From Belnapia mucosa (GTDB taxonomy: Bacteria; Pseudomonadota; Alphaproteobacteria; Acetobacterales; Acetobacteraceae): DNA of 64,000 nucleotides. The position numbers and the translations under genes are program-made. The stretch covers positions 40,867-104,866 of the forward strand of contig NZ_JAEUXJ010000016.1 in assembly GCF_016775475.1 (NCBI RefSeq). Direction: 5' to 3'. Under the pieces are notes generated by a model. The model was not told the DNA's origin. It did not search any database and saw only the letters and a list, made by a program, of their open reading frames with translations. Positions 17,463 through 30,665 of the stretch are shown here, one piece after another (positions within the stretch are counted from its first letter, which is position 1; each line of letters starts with the position of its first letter).

Positions 17463-19222
17463 CCTTGGCTGAGCAGCGCGACCGTGCAACGCGGCGGCAG
17501 CTCGCCGGTGGCGAGCGTTCCGGCGGCACCGGCCATGCTCTCGAAGAGTGTTTCGCCTTCCGCCATGGCGCGGGCCGCGCCGGCGCCGAGATTGGTGGCG
17601 ATGGTCAGGATCTGGCCATTGCCCAGCCGCCAGCGGGCGAGCACTGCCGCCTCGCCCACCGCCTCGGCGCCGAGCGCGCTGGCGCCCGGCAGATGCGGCA
17701 CGATCCGGCCATGGCGCAGCGCCAGCAGCCGGCGATAGAGGGCGAGCATCGCGTCATGCGGCGGGCGGCTGGCTTCCGCCGGGTCCGGGATGGAGGCGCG
17801 GAAGGTGCTCTCGGCATTCGGGTCGGGGATGGTCTCCCGCTTCGCGGGGTCCTGGAAGGCGGCGAAATGGGCGAATTCCTTGCGCCGGCCCTGGGTGACC
17901 AGCGGCGCCAGCTCGGCATTATGGTCGGTGAAGAACAGGAAGGGCGCCGTCGCCCCCCATTCCTCGCCCATGAAGAGCAGCGGAATCTGCGGGCAGAGCA
18001 GCAGCAGCGCCGTCGCGGCCTGGAGGGCGCGCGGGTCGCTGATGGCCGGGAGCCGCTCGCCGAAGGCGCGGTTGCCGATCTGGTCGTGGTTTTGAAGGAA
18101 GAGCACGAAGGCGGTGGGGGGCAGGCCCGCGCTCGGCTCGCCGCGCGGGGCGCCGAGATGGCCGGATGTCTGGCCCTGGAAGAGGAAGCCCTCGGCCAGG
18201 ACTTTGGCGAGTTTTTCTGCGCCGTTGTCGCAGAAATCCTCGTAGTAGCCCTCGCGCTCGCCGGTCAGCAGCGGGTGCAGGATATTGTGCCCGTCATCGT
18301 TCCACTGCGCGTCGAAGCCGCCGCGCGGCCGGAGGTGGCGGGCGGCGTTGCGCTCGTTCTCCAGCACCAGATGGATATGGCGGTCGGGCAGTTCCGCGCG
18401 GATGCGCGTGGCAAGGGTGTCGAGCCAATCGGCTTCGGAGATCGCATGGACCGCATCGAAGCGGAGCCCGTCGATCCGGTAGTCGCGCAGCCAGGCCAGC
18501 GCATTCTCCTCAAAGAAGGCGCGGACCGGGGCCTGCTTGAAGTCGATCGCGGCGCCCCAGGGGGTGTGGATGCCCTCATCGAAGAAGCGCTTGGCATAGG
18601 CGTGAAGATAGGCGCCGTCCGGGCCGAAATGATTGTAGACCACGTCGAGGAAGATCATCAGCCCGAGGCCATGCGCCGCATCGACCAGGGAGCGGAGCTG
18701 GTCGGGCGTGCCGAGGGCGGTATCCGGCGCATAGGGCAGCACGCCGTCATAGCCCCAGTTCCGGCGGCCGGGGAAATCATTGATCGGCATCAGCTCGATG
18801 GCAGTGACGCCTAGCTCCTTCAGCCGCGGCAGCGCGGCCTCCACCCCGGCGAAACCGCCCATGGTGCCGGCATGGACCTCATAGAGCACCGTCTCGTGCC
18901 AGGGACGGCCGCGCCATTCGGCGTGCGTCCAGCGATAGGCGGCGGGATCGACCACCACCGAGGCATCATGCACGTCGCCGGCCTGGAGACGCGAGGCCGG
19001 GTCCGGCACCGCCAGGTCGGGCGAGACGCGGAAGCGGTAGCGGGCGCCGGCGCCGACCGGGGCCTCGGCCTCGAACCACCCCTCCCCCGCGGCCTGCATG
19101 GGCTGGGGCGCGCGGCCCTCGATCTCCAGCGCGACCTCGGCGCTCTCGGGCGCCCAGAGGCGGAAGCGCGTCCGGTCGGGGGCGAGGAGCGTCGTGCCCC
19201 AGGTGGTCGTGGTGGTGCTCAT
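17459..19222 (-). CDS. treZ: Malto-oligosyltrehalose trehalohydrolase (TreZ)
   Basis: A 587-residue GH13 enzyme that releases trehalose from malto-oligosyltrehalose. It has an N-terminal CBM48-like domain (FRLWAPESAEVALEIEG), then YEVHAGTMGGFAGV, VYNHFGPDGAYLHAYA, the nucleophile in YRIDGLRFDAVHAI, the acid in LVLENERNA and the Asp of LQNHDQIGNRA, with all catalytic positions intact. Its usual partner TreY, which makes the substrate, is not in the window. ATG at 19222 overlaps the glgX stop by 4 bp. Confidence 0.95.
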   Translation of the reverse strand: MSTTTTTWGTTLLAPDRTRFRLWAPESAEVALEIEGRAPQPMQAAGEGWFEAEAPVGAGARYRFRVSPDLAVPDPASRLQAGDVHDASVVVDPAAYRWTHAEWRGRPWHETVLYEVHAGTMGGFAGVEAALPRLKELGVTAIELMPINDFPGRRNWGYDGVLPYAPDTALGTPDQLRSLVDAAHGLGLMIFLDVVYNHFGPDGAYLHAYAKRFFDEGIHTPWGAAIDFKQAPVRAFFEENALAWLRDYRIDGLRFDAVHAISEADWLDTLATRIRAELPDRHIHLVLENERNAARHLRPRGGFDAQWNDDGHNILHPLLTGEREGYYEDFCDNGAEKLAKVLAEGFLFQGQTSGHLGAPRGEPSAGLPPTAFVLFLQNHDQIGNRAFGERLPAISDPRALQAATALLLLCPQIPLLFMGEEWGATAPFLFFTDHNAELAPLVTQGRRKEFAHFAAFQDPAKRETIPDPNAESTFRASIPDPAEASRPPHDAMLALYRRLLALRHGRIVPHLPGASALGAEAVGEAAVLARWRLGNGQILTIATNLGAGAARAMAEGETLFESMAGAAGTLATGELPPRCTVALLSQG

Positions 19223-21324
19223 GCGGGGGGCAACCTTGTCGCCAGCAATAGGACGGAATGGGCACCGACCGGGATGGTCCGGCCGGTCAGCGGGTAGTCC
19301 TCGGCCTCCGGCGCGGCGGTATCGAGCAGGACGGACCAGTCCATCGGGGGGTCCGGCATGGCGAAATCCTGCGCCGCGCTGTCGGCATTCAGCAGCAGCA
19401 GCGTCGCATCGACGCTGCCATCCTCGGCCGCGGTGGCGCGGCGCAGGATCAGCGTGCGGGCCTCGGGCTCGTTCCAGGCCTCCGGCGTCATCGGCGTGCC
19501 GAATTGGTCGAACCAGGCGATATCGGCGAGGCCCGGCCGCACCTCCGCCCCGCCATGCAGGAAGCGCGCGGGGCGCAGCGGCGGCAGGCGGTGGCGCAGC
19601 GCGATCAGTCGGGCGGTGAAGCGGCAGAGGGCCTGCCCTTCATCGCCCTGGGCCTTGGCCCAGTCGAACCAGCTGACCTCGTTGTCCTGGCAATAGGCGT
19701 TGTTGTTGCCGCGCTGGGTGCGGGCGAATTCATCGCCGCCCAGCAGCATGGGCGTGCCGGCCGAAGCGAGCAGCGTCGCCAGCATCGCCCGCATCACCGA
19801 ACGCCGCGTCGCCCGGATGGCCGGGTCGTCCGTCTCGCCCTCGACGCCCCAGTTGTTGCTGTGGTTGTCGGAATGGCCGTCGCGGTTGAACTCGCCATTC
19901 GCCTCGTTGTGGCGCTGCTCGTAGGCGTTCAGGTCGTGCAGCGTGAAGCCGTCATGGCTGGTGAGGAAATTCACGCTGGCCCAGGGGCGGCGGCGGCGGC
20001 GATCGAACAGTTCGGCCGAGCCGGTGAGGCGGGCGGCAAGGTCGCTGCGCATGCCGCTATCGCCGCGCCAGAAGCGGCGGACTCCGTCGCGGTAGCGGTC
20101 ATTCCATTCCGAGAAGCCGGGCGGGTGGTTGCCCACTTGGTAGCCGCCGGGGCCGATGTCCCAGGGCTCCGAGATCAGCTTCACGCGGGAGAGCACGGGG
20201 TCCTGGCGGATGGCATCGAAGAAGCCGCTGCCCGGATCGAAGCCGCCCGGCTCCCGCCCCAAGATGGTGCCGAGATCGAAGCGGAAGCCATCGACATGAT
20301 ACTGCTCGACCCAGTAGCGCAGGCTGTCGAGCACCATCTGCAACACGCGCGGATGGCTGATATTGATGGTGTTGCCAGTGCCGGTATCGTTGATGTGGTG
20401 GCGCGGCTCATCCGGCATCAGCCGGTAGTAGGACGCATTGTCGAGGCCGCGCCAGGAGAGGGTCGGCCCCATCTCGCTGCCTTCGCAGGTGTGGTTGTAG
20501 ACCACATCCAGGATGACCTCGATCCCCGCCGCATGCAGCCGGCGCACCGCGACCTTCACCTCGTTCCGCATCCACTGCTCGACCATGTAGCGCGGCTCGG
20601 GCGCGAAGAAGGCCAGCGTCGAATATCCCCAGTAATTCTTGAGCCCCTTGGCGACGAGGAAGCGGTCCTGGAGAAAGGCCTGGACCGGCAGCAGCTCGAT
20701 CGCGGTGATGCCGAGGCGCTGGAGATGATCGATGACGCGGGGATCGGCCAGGGCGGCGAAGGTGCCCCGCTCGCGCACCGCGATATCCTCGCGCAGCATG
20801 GTCAGGCCCCGCACATGCGCCTCATAGATGACGGTGCGGTCCCAGGGGATGCAGGGCGAGCGGTCGTCGCCCCAGTGGAAGCTGTCATCCACCACGACGG
20901 ATTTCGGCATGGCCGGCGCACTGTCCCGCCGGTCGAAGCTCAGATCCGCGCGGGCGGCGCCGACGCGATAGCCGAACAGCACGTCCGACCACCGCACCTC
21001 GCCGGCGAGCTGCTTGGTATAAGGATCGAGCAGCAGCTTATGCGGGTTGAAGCGGTGGCCGTGGCGCGGCTCATAGGGGCCATGGGCGCGAAAGCCATAG
21101 AGCTGGCCCGGCTGCGCCTCCGGCAGGTAGCCGTGCCAGACCTCGTCGGTGCATTCCGGCAGGGGCAGGCGGGCGATCTCCCGCCGGCCCGCCGGATCGA
21201 ACAGGCAGAGGTCGATGCGCTCGGCATGGGCCGAGAACACCGCGAAATTGACGCCCAGCCCGTCCCATGTCGCCCCCAGCGGATTCGGCCGGCCGGGCAG
21301 CAACCGGGTCGGGACAGGCGGCAT
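19219..21324 (-). CDS. glgX: Glycogen debranching enzyme (GlgX)
   Basis: A 701-residue GH13 isoamylase-type enzyme hydrolysing alpha-1,6 branches. An N-terminal CBM48 domain (GATWDGLGVNFAVFSAHAE) precedes YEAHVRGLT, DVVYNHTCEG, the nucleophile in YHVDGFRFDLGTILG, the acid in KLISEPWDIGPGGYQ and the transition-state Asp in FLTSHDGFTLHDL. Length fits GlgX and is shorter than TreX-like fusions. The gene starts 2 bp after the glgB stop. It trims branched glucan into linear maltodextrins that TreZ and MalQ can handle. Confidence 0.96.
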   Translation of the reverse strand: MPPVPTRLLPGRPNPLGATWDGLGVNFAVFSAHAERIDLCLFDPAGRREIARLPLPECTDEVWHGYLPEAQPGQLYGFRAHGPYEPRHGHRFNPHKLLLDPYTKQLAGEVRWSDVLFGYRVGAARADLSFDRRDSAPAMPKSVVVDDSFHWGDDRSPCIPWDRTVIYEAHVRGLTMLREDIAVRERGTFAALADPRVIDHLQRLGITAIELLPVQAFLQDRFLVAKGLKNYWGYSTLAFFAPEPRYMVEQWMRNEVKVAVRRLHAAGIEVILDVVYNHTCEGSEMGPTLSWRGLDNASYYRLMPDEPRHHINDTGTGNTINISHPRVLQMVLDSLRYWVEQYHVDGFRFDLGTILGREPGGFDPGSGFFDAIRQDPVLSRVKLISEPWDIGPGGYQVGNHPPGFSEWNDRYRDGVRRFWRGDSGMRSDLAARLTGSAELFDRRRRRPWASVNFLTSHDGFTLHDLNAYEQRHNEANGEFNRDGHSDNHSNNWGVEGETDDPAIRATRRSVMRAMLATLLASAGTPMLLGGDEFARTQRGNNNAYCQDNEVSWFDWAKAQGDEGQALCRFTARLIALRHRLPPLRPARFLHGGAEVRPGLADIAWFDQFGTPMTPEAWNEPEARTLILRRATAAEDGSVDATLLLLNADSAAQDFAMPDPPMDWSVLLDTAAPEAEDYPLTGRTIPVGAHSVLLLATRLPPA

Positions 21325-21326
21325 CC

Positions 21327-23479
21327 TCAGCCGTGCCGCGTCAGGACGAGCGCGGCCAGCGGCGGCAGGAAGAGCGCAAAGGACTGGTCGAAGCCATGGC
21401 TTGGAATTGCCTCGGCCTCGACCCAGCCGGCATTGCCGTTATTCGTGCCGCCATAGGCCGCGCCATCGGTATTCACGACCTCCTGCCAGGTGCCACCGGC
21501 GGGGACACCGATCCGGTAGCCATGCCGCGGCACGGGGGTCATGTTGCAGACCACCAGCGCCGGCGGATCGCCCTCAGCTCCGTAACGCAGCCAGGCGAAG
21601 ATGCTCTGCTCGCGGTCGTTGCCGACCACCCAGCGGAACCCCTCCGGAGAGGCATCCTGGCGATGCAGGGCCGGGATGCCGCGATAGGCGGCGTTCAGGT
21701 CATGCAGCAGCCGCTGGATACCGCGATGCCGCGCATCGTCGAGCAGCCCCCAGGGCAGCGACTGGTCATGGTTCCATTCCGTCGGCTGGGCCATGTCGAT
21801 GCCCATGAAGACCAGCTTCTTGCCGGGATGGGTCCACATGAAGGCGAGATAGGCGCGCAGATTGGCGAATTTCTGCCACGGGTCACCCGGCATCTTCCCG
21901 AAAAGCGAGCCCTTGCCATAGACCACCTCGTCATGGCTGAGCGGCAGGATGAATTTCTCGCTCCACGCATAGACCAGGCCGAAGGTCATGCTGTCATGGT
22001 GGTAGCGGCGGTTGACCGGATCCTCCTCGATGTAATGGAGGGTGTCGTGCATCCAGCCCATATTCCATTTGTAGTCGAAGCCGAGGCCGCCTTCCTGTGT
22101 CGGCCGGGTCACGCCGGGCCAGGCGGTGCTTTCCTCGGCGATGGTGATCGCGCCGGGGCAGCGTTCGGCGATGACGGCGTTCATCTCCTGCAGGAAGGCG
22201 ACGGATTCCAGATTCTCCCGCCCGCCATAGCGGTTCGGAATCCATTCGCCGGCCGGGCGCGAATAGTCGCGGTAGAGCATGGAGGCGACCGCATCCACGC
22301 GCAGCCCGTCCACATGGTAGTGCTCCAGCCAATGCATGGCGCTGGCGAGGATGAAGCCGCGCACCTCGTTGCGGCCGAGATTGTAGATCGCGGTGTTCCA
22401 GTCGCGGTGGAAGCCCTCCCGCGGATCGGCATGCTCATAGAGCGGCGTGCCATCGAAGCGGTAGAGGCCATGCGCATCGGTCGGGAAATGCGCCGGCACC
22501 CAGTCGAGTATGATGCCGATCCCGGCCGCATGGGCGCGATCGACAAAGCGGGCGAAGCCCATGGGCGAGCCGAAGCGGGCGCTCGGCGCGAACATCCCGA
22601 GCGGCTGGTAGCCCCAGGAACCGCCGAAGGGATGCTCCATCACGGGCATGAATTCGAGATGGGTGAAGCCCATCCCCTGCACATAGGGAATCAGCCGGTC
22701 CGCCAGCCGGTCCCAGTCTGGCGAGCCGCCGGCGGCGTCATGCCACCAGGATCCCGCATGGACCTCATAGACCGAGATCGGCGCATCGGGGGCCTGCCGC
22801 GCCCGGCGGCTCGCCATCCATTCGTCATCGGTCCAGCGGAAGGGCGTCGGGTCGCCGATGCGGGAGGCGGTGTCGGGCGGCAGCTCGGTCTGAGTCGCGA
22901 CCGGATCGGCCTTCAGCGGCAGCGTGCCGCCATCGGGCCCGACGATCTCATACTTGTAGGCCATGCCGGGGCGGAGGCGCGGGATGAACAGCTCCCACAC
23001 GCCCGCCTCGCGCCGCAGCCGCATCGCATGGCGCCGGCCATCCCAGTTGTTGAAATCGCCGACGACCGAGACGCGCTGCGCATTCGGCGCCCAGAGGGCG
23101 AAGCGCACCCCGGCCACGCCATCCAGCGTCATGGCCTGGGCGCCGAAGACCTTGGCCAGCTCGAAATGCCGGCCCTCGGCGAAGAGGTGCAGGTCCATCT
23201 CGCCGAGCAGCAGGCCGAAGGAATAGGGATCCTCCGTCTCCTGCACCGATCCCGGCCATTCGATCCGCAGCCGGTAGGGCGCCTGCCGCGCGATGCGGCC
23301 GGCGAAGACGCCCGCCGGATGGATCTGCTCCAGCCGGCCCAGCTCCTCGCCGCCCTCACGCGCGAGGACGGTGACGCCGAGCGCGCCCGGCTGGAAGCTC
23401 CGCATCTCCTCGCCATGCAGGCCAAGGATTGCGAAGGGGTCGCCATGCCGCCCGGCGACCAGGGAGTCGAGCCCCGGGA

Positions 23480-23483
<4 letters not shown>
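21327..23483 (-). CDS. glgB: 1,4-alpha-glucan branching enzyme (GlgB)
   Basis: A 718-residue GH13 branching enzyme. Order of domains: an N-terminal module (GRHGDPFAILGLH), a CBM48 (RFALWAPNAQRVSVVGDFNNWDG), then the barrel with YEVHAGSWW, GFTHLEFMPVMEHP, DWVPAHFPTD, the nucleophile in VDGLRVDAVASML, the acid in ITIAEESTAWPGVT and the Asp in LPLSHDEVVYGKGS. Start ATG at 23483 overlaps the treS-mak stop (ATGA). It adds alpha-1,6 branches to the linear glucan produced by GlgE. Confidence 0.97.
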
Positions 23484-26728
<3,245 letters not shown>

Positions 26729-29700
26729 TTAGACGCTCCCCGCCGGGCGGACACGCCAGATGCCGAAGGGAAGCTCGCCGGGATCAAGCCGGATCGTCTG
26801 CATCTTGCCCTGCCAGGTGAAGCGGTTTCCGCGCATCAGATCCTCCGCCTCCAGCGCCGCATGATCGGGCAGGCCCCATTCCCAGAGCGGCAGCTCGACC
26901 GCCGCCTGCTGGACATGGTGCGGGTCGAGGCTGACGGCGACCAGGATGCAATTCTCCCGATCCGGCGTCGCCTTGCGGTACCAGAGGACATTGTCGTTGA
27001 AGGCATTGTGGAAGGTGAGACCCATCTGGGTCTGCAAGGCCGGGTTCGCCCGGCGGATGGCATTCAGGCGGGTGATCTCCTCGACGATGTCGCCGGGCGC
27101 GCGCTCGGGCCAGGAGCGGAGCTGGTATTTCTCCGAGTCCAGGTATTCCTCCTTCCCCGGCATGGCGCGGGCCTCGCAGAACTCATAGCCCTGCACCATG
27201 CCCCAGAGGCCGGAGAGCGTCGTCGCCAGCGCGGCGCGGATCAGGAAGCCGGGCCGGCCGGAGCCCTGGAGAAAGATAGGGTTGATATCCGGCGTGTTGA
27301 CGAAGAAATGCGGCCGGAAGAAATCCTTCGGCGCCGTCGTCGTCAGCTCCTCCAGGTATTCCTCGATCTCGGCCTTCTCGTTGCGCCAAGTGAAGTAGGT
27401 GTAGGACTGGCTGAAGCCGATCTTGGCCAGGCGATACATGACCTTGGGCCGGGTGAAGGCCTCGGCCAGGAAGACGGCATCCGGGTGGCGGGCGCGGATA
27501 TCCGCGATCAGCCATTCCCAGAAGGGGAAGGGCTTGGTGTGCGGGTTGTCCACCCGGAACAGCCGCACCCCCTGTTCGCACCAGAAGCGCACGACGTCGC
27601 GCAGCGCGATCCACAGCGAGGGCACGGCGCCCTCGTTGTAGAAATCGACATTGACGATGTCCTCATATTTCTTCGGCGGGTTCTCGGCATAGCGGAGCGA
27701 GCCGTCCGGCCGCCAGTCGAACCAGTCGCGGTGCTCGCGCAGCCAGGGATGGTCCGGGCTGCACTGGATGGCGAAATCCAGCGCCAGCTCCAGCCCATGC
27801 GCCGAGGCCTCCCGCACCAGCCGGCGGAAATCCTCCAGCGTGCCGAGCTCGGGATGCAGCGCGTCATGCCCGCCATCCTCCGACCCGATGGCATAGGGGC
27901 TGCCGGGATCGTCGGGGGCCGGCGTCAGGCTGTTGTTGCGGCCCTTGCGGTTGGTCTTCCCGATCGGATGGATAGGCGGGAAATACAGCACGTCGAAGCC
28001 CATCCGCCGGATGCGCGGCAGCTGGCGGATGACATCGTCGAAGGTGCCGTGCCGCGTCGGATCGCCCGACTGGCTGCGCGGGAAAAGCTCATACCAGCTG
28101 GCGAAGCGGGCGCCGGTGCGCTCGGCCTCCAGCGGGATCTCGGCGCTGCGGATGCGGAAGGGCCGGTCATCGGCCTCGGCCATCAGCGCTGTCGTCTCCG
28201 GCGCCAGCAGCAGGGCGAGGCGCTCGGCCCCCTCCGCGGTGGCGAGGCGCGCGGCCAGCGCGGCCACCGCGCCGCCGGCACGCTGCCCGGCGGCCTCGAC
28301 CAGCAGCCGGCCTTCCTCCAGCTCCAGCGTAACCGGCACGCCGGCATTGTGCTTCTTCTGCAGCTCATCGGTGAAGGTGGCGAAGGCGTCGCGCCAGGCC
28401 TCGACGGCAAACAGGTAGCGGCCCATGCGCTCGAGCGGGAAGCTCGCCGCCCAGCGGTCATTGCCGAGCGGGCGGAGGCGGGTCTCGCGCCAGGTATCCT
28501 CGTCGGCAGCGCGCCAGAGCAGGGCGGCGGCGAGCTTGTCATGCCCGTCGCAGATCACGTCGCAGCGGACCTCGACGATCTCGCCCACCGTGCGCTTCAC
28601 CGGGAAGCGACCGTCATCGACCATCGGCTCGATCGCCTCGATGCCGAGGCGCGGGGTGCGGGCGGCGGCCACCGCATCGATCTCACCGGTTGGGCGGATG
28701 GGCTGGGGCGGCACTGCCTCCAGCAGCCGGACCTCGCCGGGTTGCAGGGCGATCTCGCCGCCCGGCACCAGATCCGGCCCATGATCGGGCAGGCTCGGGG
28801 TGAAGCGGGTGAAGGCGCCGCCGGCCCCGGGCATCAGGCTGGTGGCGGCGATGCGGGCGGGACGGTGCAGGTCGGGATTGGCGAGCACGAGGCTGGCCCG
28901 CCGCGCCTGCCGCGCATCGCCCTCGGCCCGCAGCAGCGCCACGGCCCCGCCGCCGGGCCCGGCCAGCGGGCGGAGATCGACCGGCGCCAGTCGCCGGCGC
29001 GCCAGGGTGGCATTGGCGGTGCGGATGGCGGAGGTCAGGTCGAAGGGCGCATGGCGCACCAGCCAGTCCCAGTCGCCCGGCCGGTCCTGCGCCGGGTCGA
29101 GCGGCCGGCGGGCGCCATACTCGAAGCCCATCGGCACCAGCATCCCGGCGCCGATACCGGCGGCAAGGCGCAGATGCCGCAGCGCCGCCCGTTCCGCCGC
29201 GCCGAGATCGGGATCGCGGGTGGCGAGGCGGGGGCCGAAGGGCGCCTCCACCGTGGCGATGGCCGGGGCGATGGCGGCGAGCCGCGCCGCCTCCTCGGCC
29301 AGCCAGCCCTCGCGCGGGTCCCACCAGGCGAGGCTGTCGAAGGTGGCGCTGAAGCCAGCATCGGCCAGCGGCGGCAGCGCCTCGGCCGGCATGCCGACGG
29401 TCCAGGCCATGAAGCGCGCCTCGGGCAGCGCCGCGGTCATGCGGCGCCAGATGCCGGCAGGCACCGCGGCCGGCGCATCGCAGCGGAAGCCGGCAACGCC
29501 CGCGCCGACGAAGCGGCGCAGCCGTTCCTCCCACCAGCCGCCCAGCGCCTCGGCCACGCTCGCATCCTCCCAGCGGGCGCGGAGGATGTTGCGGTCGGGC
29601 GGGTCGAGCCGCGGGTCGGGCAGGCCGGTGCTGCCCTGGCCGCCGAACCAGTCGGCATGCTCGGCGGCAAGGCGCCCCTCGGCGGCGACGCGGTCCAGCG

Positions 29701-30226
29701 CCAGGTCGAGATGCAGGGCGAGGCCATGGGCGCGTGCCTTGCCGGCCAGCGCCTCCAGCAGGGCGGCGCTGTCGCCGGGCGATTGCAGCAGCGGATGCGC
29801 CGCATCCGGATCGGCGATCTGATACAGGCTGCCAGTGCTGCCGGTGGCGAAGACGGGCGGCACCAGCACGCCGTCGAAGCCGAGCGAGGCGGCGCGTTCC
29901 AGCGCCGAATCCCAGGCCGGCAGCGGGCCGATCAGCAGCGGATGCAGCAGGTAGAGCCGCGGCACGGGCGGGCCCTGCGGCGCGGGCTCCGGCTCGGGCG
30001 TCACCGGGGCGGCGGCGACGGTCGGGGCCGGGACCACGCCCTCCGGCGCGGCGGACGCGGCAGCCGGCTCAGGCATGGCCGTCTCGGCGGGATCGGGCAC
30101 GACCGGGTCCGGCAGGATGGCCGGTGGGGCGGCCGGTGGGGCGGCGGAAACCTTGCCCCGGCGCTTCGCAGCCGGTGGCGCTGCGCGTTTCGCCAGCTTC
30201 GGCTCATCGCTCCGTCGATCCGCCAT
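26729..30226 (-). CDS. glgE: Maltosyltransferase GlgE with N-terminal pseudo-GH13 extension
   Basis: An 1165-residue protein; typical GlgE is about 650-700. From about residue 515 it is a standard alpha-maltose-1-phosphate:1,4-glucan maltosyltransferase: SWYELFPRSQSGDPTRHGTF pieces, FDVLYFPPIHPIGKTNRKGRNN pieces, the nucleophile in RLFRVDNPHTKP and the acid in VFLAEAFTRPKVM. Residues 1-90 are Ala/Pro/Lys-rich and probably disordered. Residues about 90-430 look like a second GH13 barrel, with VAGFRCDAPAAV in the place of the nucleophile strand but no recognisable catalytic Glu. ATG at 30226 is preceded by GGGGGA; a weaker in-frame start lies at 30295. It heads the coupled glucan cluster. Confidence 0.95.
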   Translation of the reverse strand: MADRRSDEPKLAKRAAPPAAKRRGKVSAAPPAAPPAILPDPVVPDPAETAMPEPAAASAAPEGVVPAPTVAAAPVTPEPEPAPQGPPVPRLYLLHPLLIGPLPAWDSALERAASLGFDGVLVPPVFATGSTGSLYQIADPDAAHPLLQSPGDSAALLEALAGKARAHGLALHLDLALDRVAAEGRLAAEHADWFGGQGSTGLPDPRLDPPDRNILRARWEDASVAEALGGWWEERLRRFVGAGVAGFRCDAPAAVPAGIWRRMTAALPEARFMAWTVGMPAEALPPLADAGFSATFDSLAWWDPREGWLAEEAARLAAIAPAIATVEAPFGPRLATRDPDLGAAERAALRHLRLAAGIGAGMLVPMGFEYGARRPLDPAQDRPGDWDWLVRHAPFDLTSAIRTANATLARRRLAPVDLRPLAGPGGGAVALLRAEGDARQARRASLVLANPDLHRPARIAATSLMPGAGGAFTRFTPSLPDHGPDLVPGGEIALQPGEVRLLEAVPPQPIRPTGEIDAVAAARTPRLGIEAIEPMVDDGRFPVKRTVGEIVEVRCDVICDGHDKLAAALLWRAADEDTWRETRLRPLGNDRWAASFPLERMGRYLFAVEAWRDAFATFTDELQKKHNAGVPVTLELEEGRLLVEAAGQRAGGAVAALAARLATAEGAERLALLLAPETTALMAEADDRPFRIRSAEIPLEAERTGARFASWYELFPRSQSGDPTRHGTFDDVIRQLPRIRRMGFDVLYFPPIHPIGKTNRKGRNNSLTPAPDDPGSPYAIGSEDGGHDALHPELGTLEDFRRLVREASAHGLELALDFAIQCSPDHPWLREHRDWFDWRPDGSLRYAENPPKKYEDIVNVDFYNEGAVPSLWIALRDVVRFWCEQGVRLFRVDNPHTKPFPFWEWLIADIRARHPDAVFLAEAFTRPKVMYRLAKIGFSQSYTYFTWRNEKAEIEEYLEELTTTAPKDFFRPHFFVNTPDINPIFLQGSGRPGFLIRAALATTLSGLWGMVQGYEFCEARAMPGKEEYLDSEKYQLRSWPERAPGDIVEEITRLNAIRRANPALQTQMGLTFHNAFNDNVLWYRKATPDRENCILVAVSLDPHHVQQAAVELPLWEWGLPDHAALEAEDLMRGNRFTWQGKMQTIRLDPGELPFGIWRVRPAGSV

Positions 30227-30473
30227 AAGTCCCCCAACTCCATCTTCGCGGCGCAACGCCCTTGTGACGGAAGGGTAAGCCGCCGGCGACATCACCGCTG
30301 CGAGAGCGGCGCCTGCAAGGCCGATTAGACAAGGCCGCCAGTTGTGGGATATCGGCGAATTCCCTGTTCGGAGAAGGCTCTACCGTGGCGGGGGCGCGAC
30401 CATCCCGCCCGGTCGGCGCTTGGCCGGCACGCGGCCTGCATGGAACAGTGCGATCCCGATGCAGGAGGCCGCG

Positions 30474-30665
30474 ATGCTGGACCCGGAACGCTTCGACCCC
30501 GCCGCCCATGTGGCCGCCACCGCCCCGGCGCTCGGGCTGCGGCTGGATGCGGCCCGGCAGGCGCGGGTCGCCGCCGCCTTCGCCCTGGTGGCGAAGATCG
30601 CGGCACCGGCGCTGGCGGTGCCGCTGACCGAGGCGGATGAGCCCGCCCCGGTGTTCCGGCCATGA
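30474..30665 (+). CDS. AtzG-like small subunit (DUF4089)
   Basis: A 63-residue protein with the AtzG pattern: D(P)ERFDPAAHVAATAPALGL near the start, a helix ARQARVAAAFALVAKIAAP and the end PLTEADEPAPVF. AtzG is the small partner of the amidase AtzE, together hydrolysing 1-carboxybiuret in the cyanuric acid pathway; close homologues exist beside other amidases. AGGAGG lies 6 bp before the ATG. Its stop overlaps the amidase start (ATGA), supporting a two-subunit complex. Confidence 0.8.
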   Translation: MLDPERFDPAAHVAATAPALGLRLDAARQARVAAAFALVAKIAAPALAVPLTEADEPAPVFRP

